Below, in pieces: positions 12,906 through 12,958 of a DNA stretch of 12,958 bases. Positions within the stretch are counted from its first letter, which is position 1; every line of letters begins with the position of its first letter. The stretch lies in contig JANYAL010000408.1 of NCBI GenBank assembly GCA_025361325.1, positions 1-12,958 of the forward strand, read 5' to 3'. Made by a program: the position numbers and the translations under genes. The notes beneath the pieces are model-generated. The model searched no databases. It saw only the letters and a list, made by a program, of their open reading frames with translations, and was not told the origin of the DNA. This stretch comes from Bacteroidota bacterium. GTDB lineage: Bacteria; Bacteroidota; Bacteroidia; Chitinophagales; Chitinophagaceae.

Positions 12906-12958
12906 AGCCAACTATCGGAATCGAACCGACGACCCTTTCATTACGAATGAAATGCTCT
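12906..12958 (-). tRNA. tRNA-Thr(CGT), 5' part outside the window
   Basis: The minus strand shows the 3' two thirds of a tRNA. It has an anticodon stem-loop with loop TTCGTAA (anticodon CGT, ACG codons), a 5-base variable loop, a T arm with loop TTCGATT, and the 3' acceptor strand AGTTGGC (12907-12913) with discriminator T at 12906. CCA is not encoded, unlike in the tRNA-Ser here. The 5' acceptor strand and most of the D arm lie beyond position 12958. Confidence 0.9.

Overview
The window reads as chromosomal DNA of a Bacteroidota bacterium, probably of the Chitinophagaceae type. The evidence is promoters with the Bacteroidota -7 element (TAnnTTTG), a lack of Shine-Dalgarno sequences, a DUF5777 beta-barrel protein, YceI-like and CX4CH lipoproteins, and a MutS2-like protein without an Smr domain. 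This placement comes from reading families and motifs; no search was run.

Layout. (1) 2-1975, plus strand: the 3' part of a MutS2-like ATPase gene. Everything after it is on the minus strand. (2) 1999-2086: tRNA-Ser(TGA). (3) 2187-5611: a four-gene operon for a membrane electron-transfer module. Its order of transcription is a 77-residue Tat-like anchored protein, a four-cluster Fe-S lipoprotein, a ten-helix NrfD/ActC-like quinone-site protein, and a periplasmic protein with a C-terminal membrane anchor. (4) 5865-6266: a monohaem cytochrome c. (5) 6481-7215: an FNR-like regulator that keeps the four cysteines expected of an oxygen-sensing [4Fe-4S] FNR. (6) 7386-7925: an unrecognised lipoprotein. 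(7) 8074-10286: an operon of a YceI-like lipoprotein, a CX4CH cytochrome-like lipoprotein and a DUF5777 beta-barrel. (8) 10569-11093: an unknown four-helix membrane protein. (9) 11255-12541: an acetyl-CoA hydrolase / CoA-transferase family enzyme. (10) 12906-12958: the 3' part of tRNA-Thr(CGT), which continues past the window.

How the genes may work together. The regulator's own promoter, the promoter of the Fe-S/NrfD operon and the promoter of the YceI operon share one design. An FNR-type box is centred 36-37 bases from the end of a -7 element, which puts it near -41.5. In all three a second TGAN6TCA box lies 22 bp away centre to centre. The simplest reading is a local, autoregulated, oxygen-responsive (or redox-responsive) regulon. 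It would control a quinol-dehydrogenase-like module and an outer-envelope cytochrome/YceI/beta-barrel set.

The most notable points are this promoter grammar, an Fe-S subunit whose first cluster motif has Leu in place of the second Cys, the absence of any molybdopterin or multihaem catalytic subunit, and a 77-residue protein that resembles the N-terminus of the Fe-S subunit. Two structured intergenic elements (6363-6436 and 12725-12798) are unexplained.
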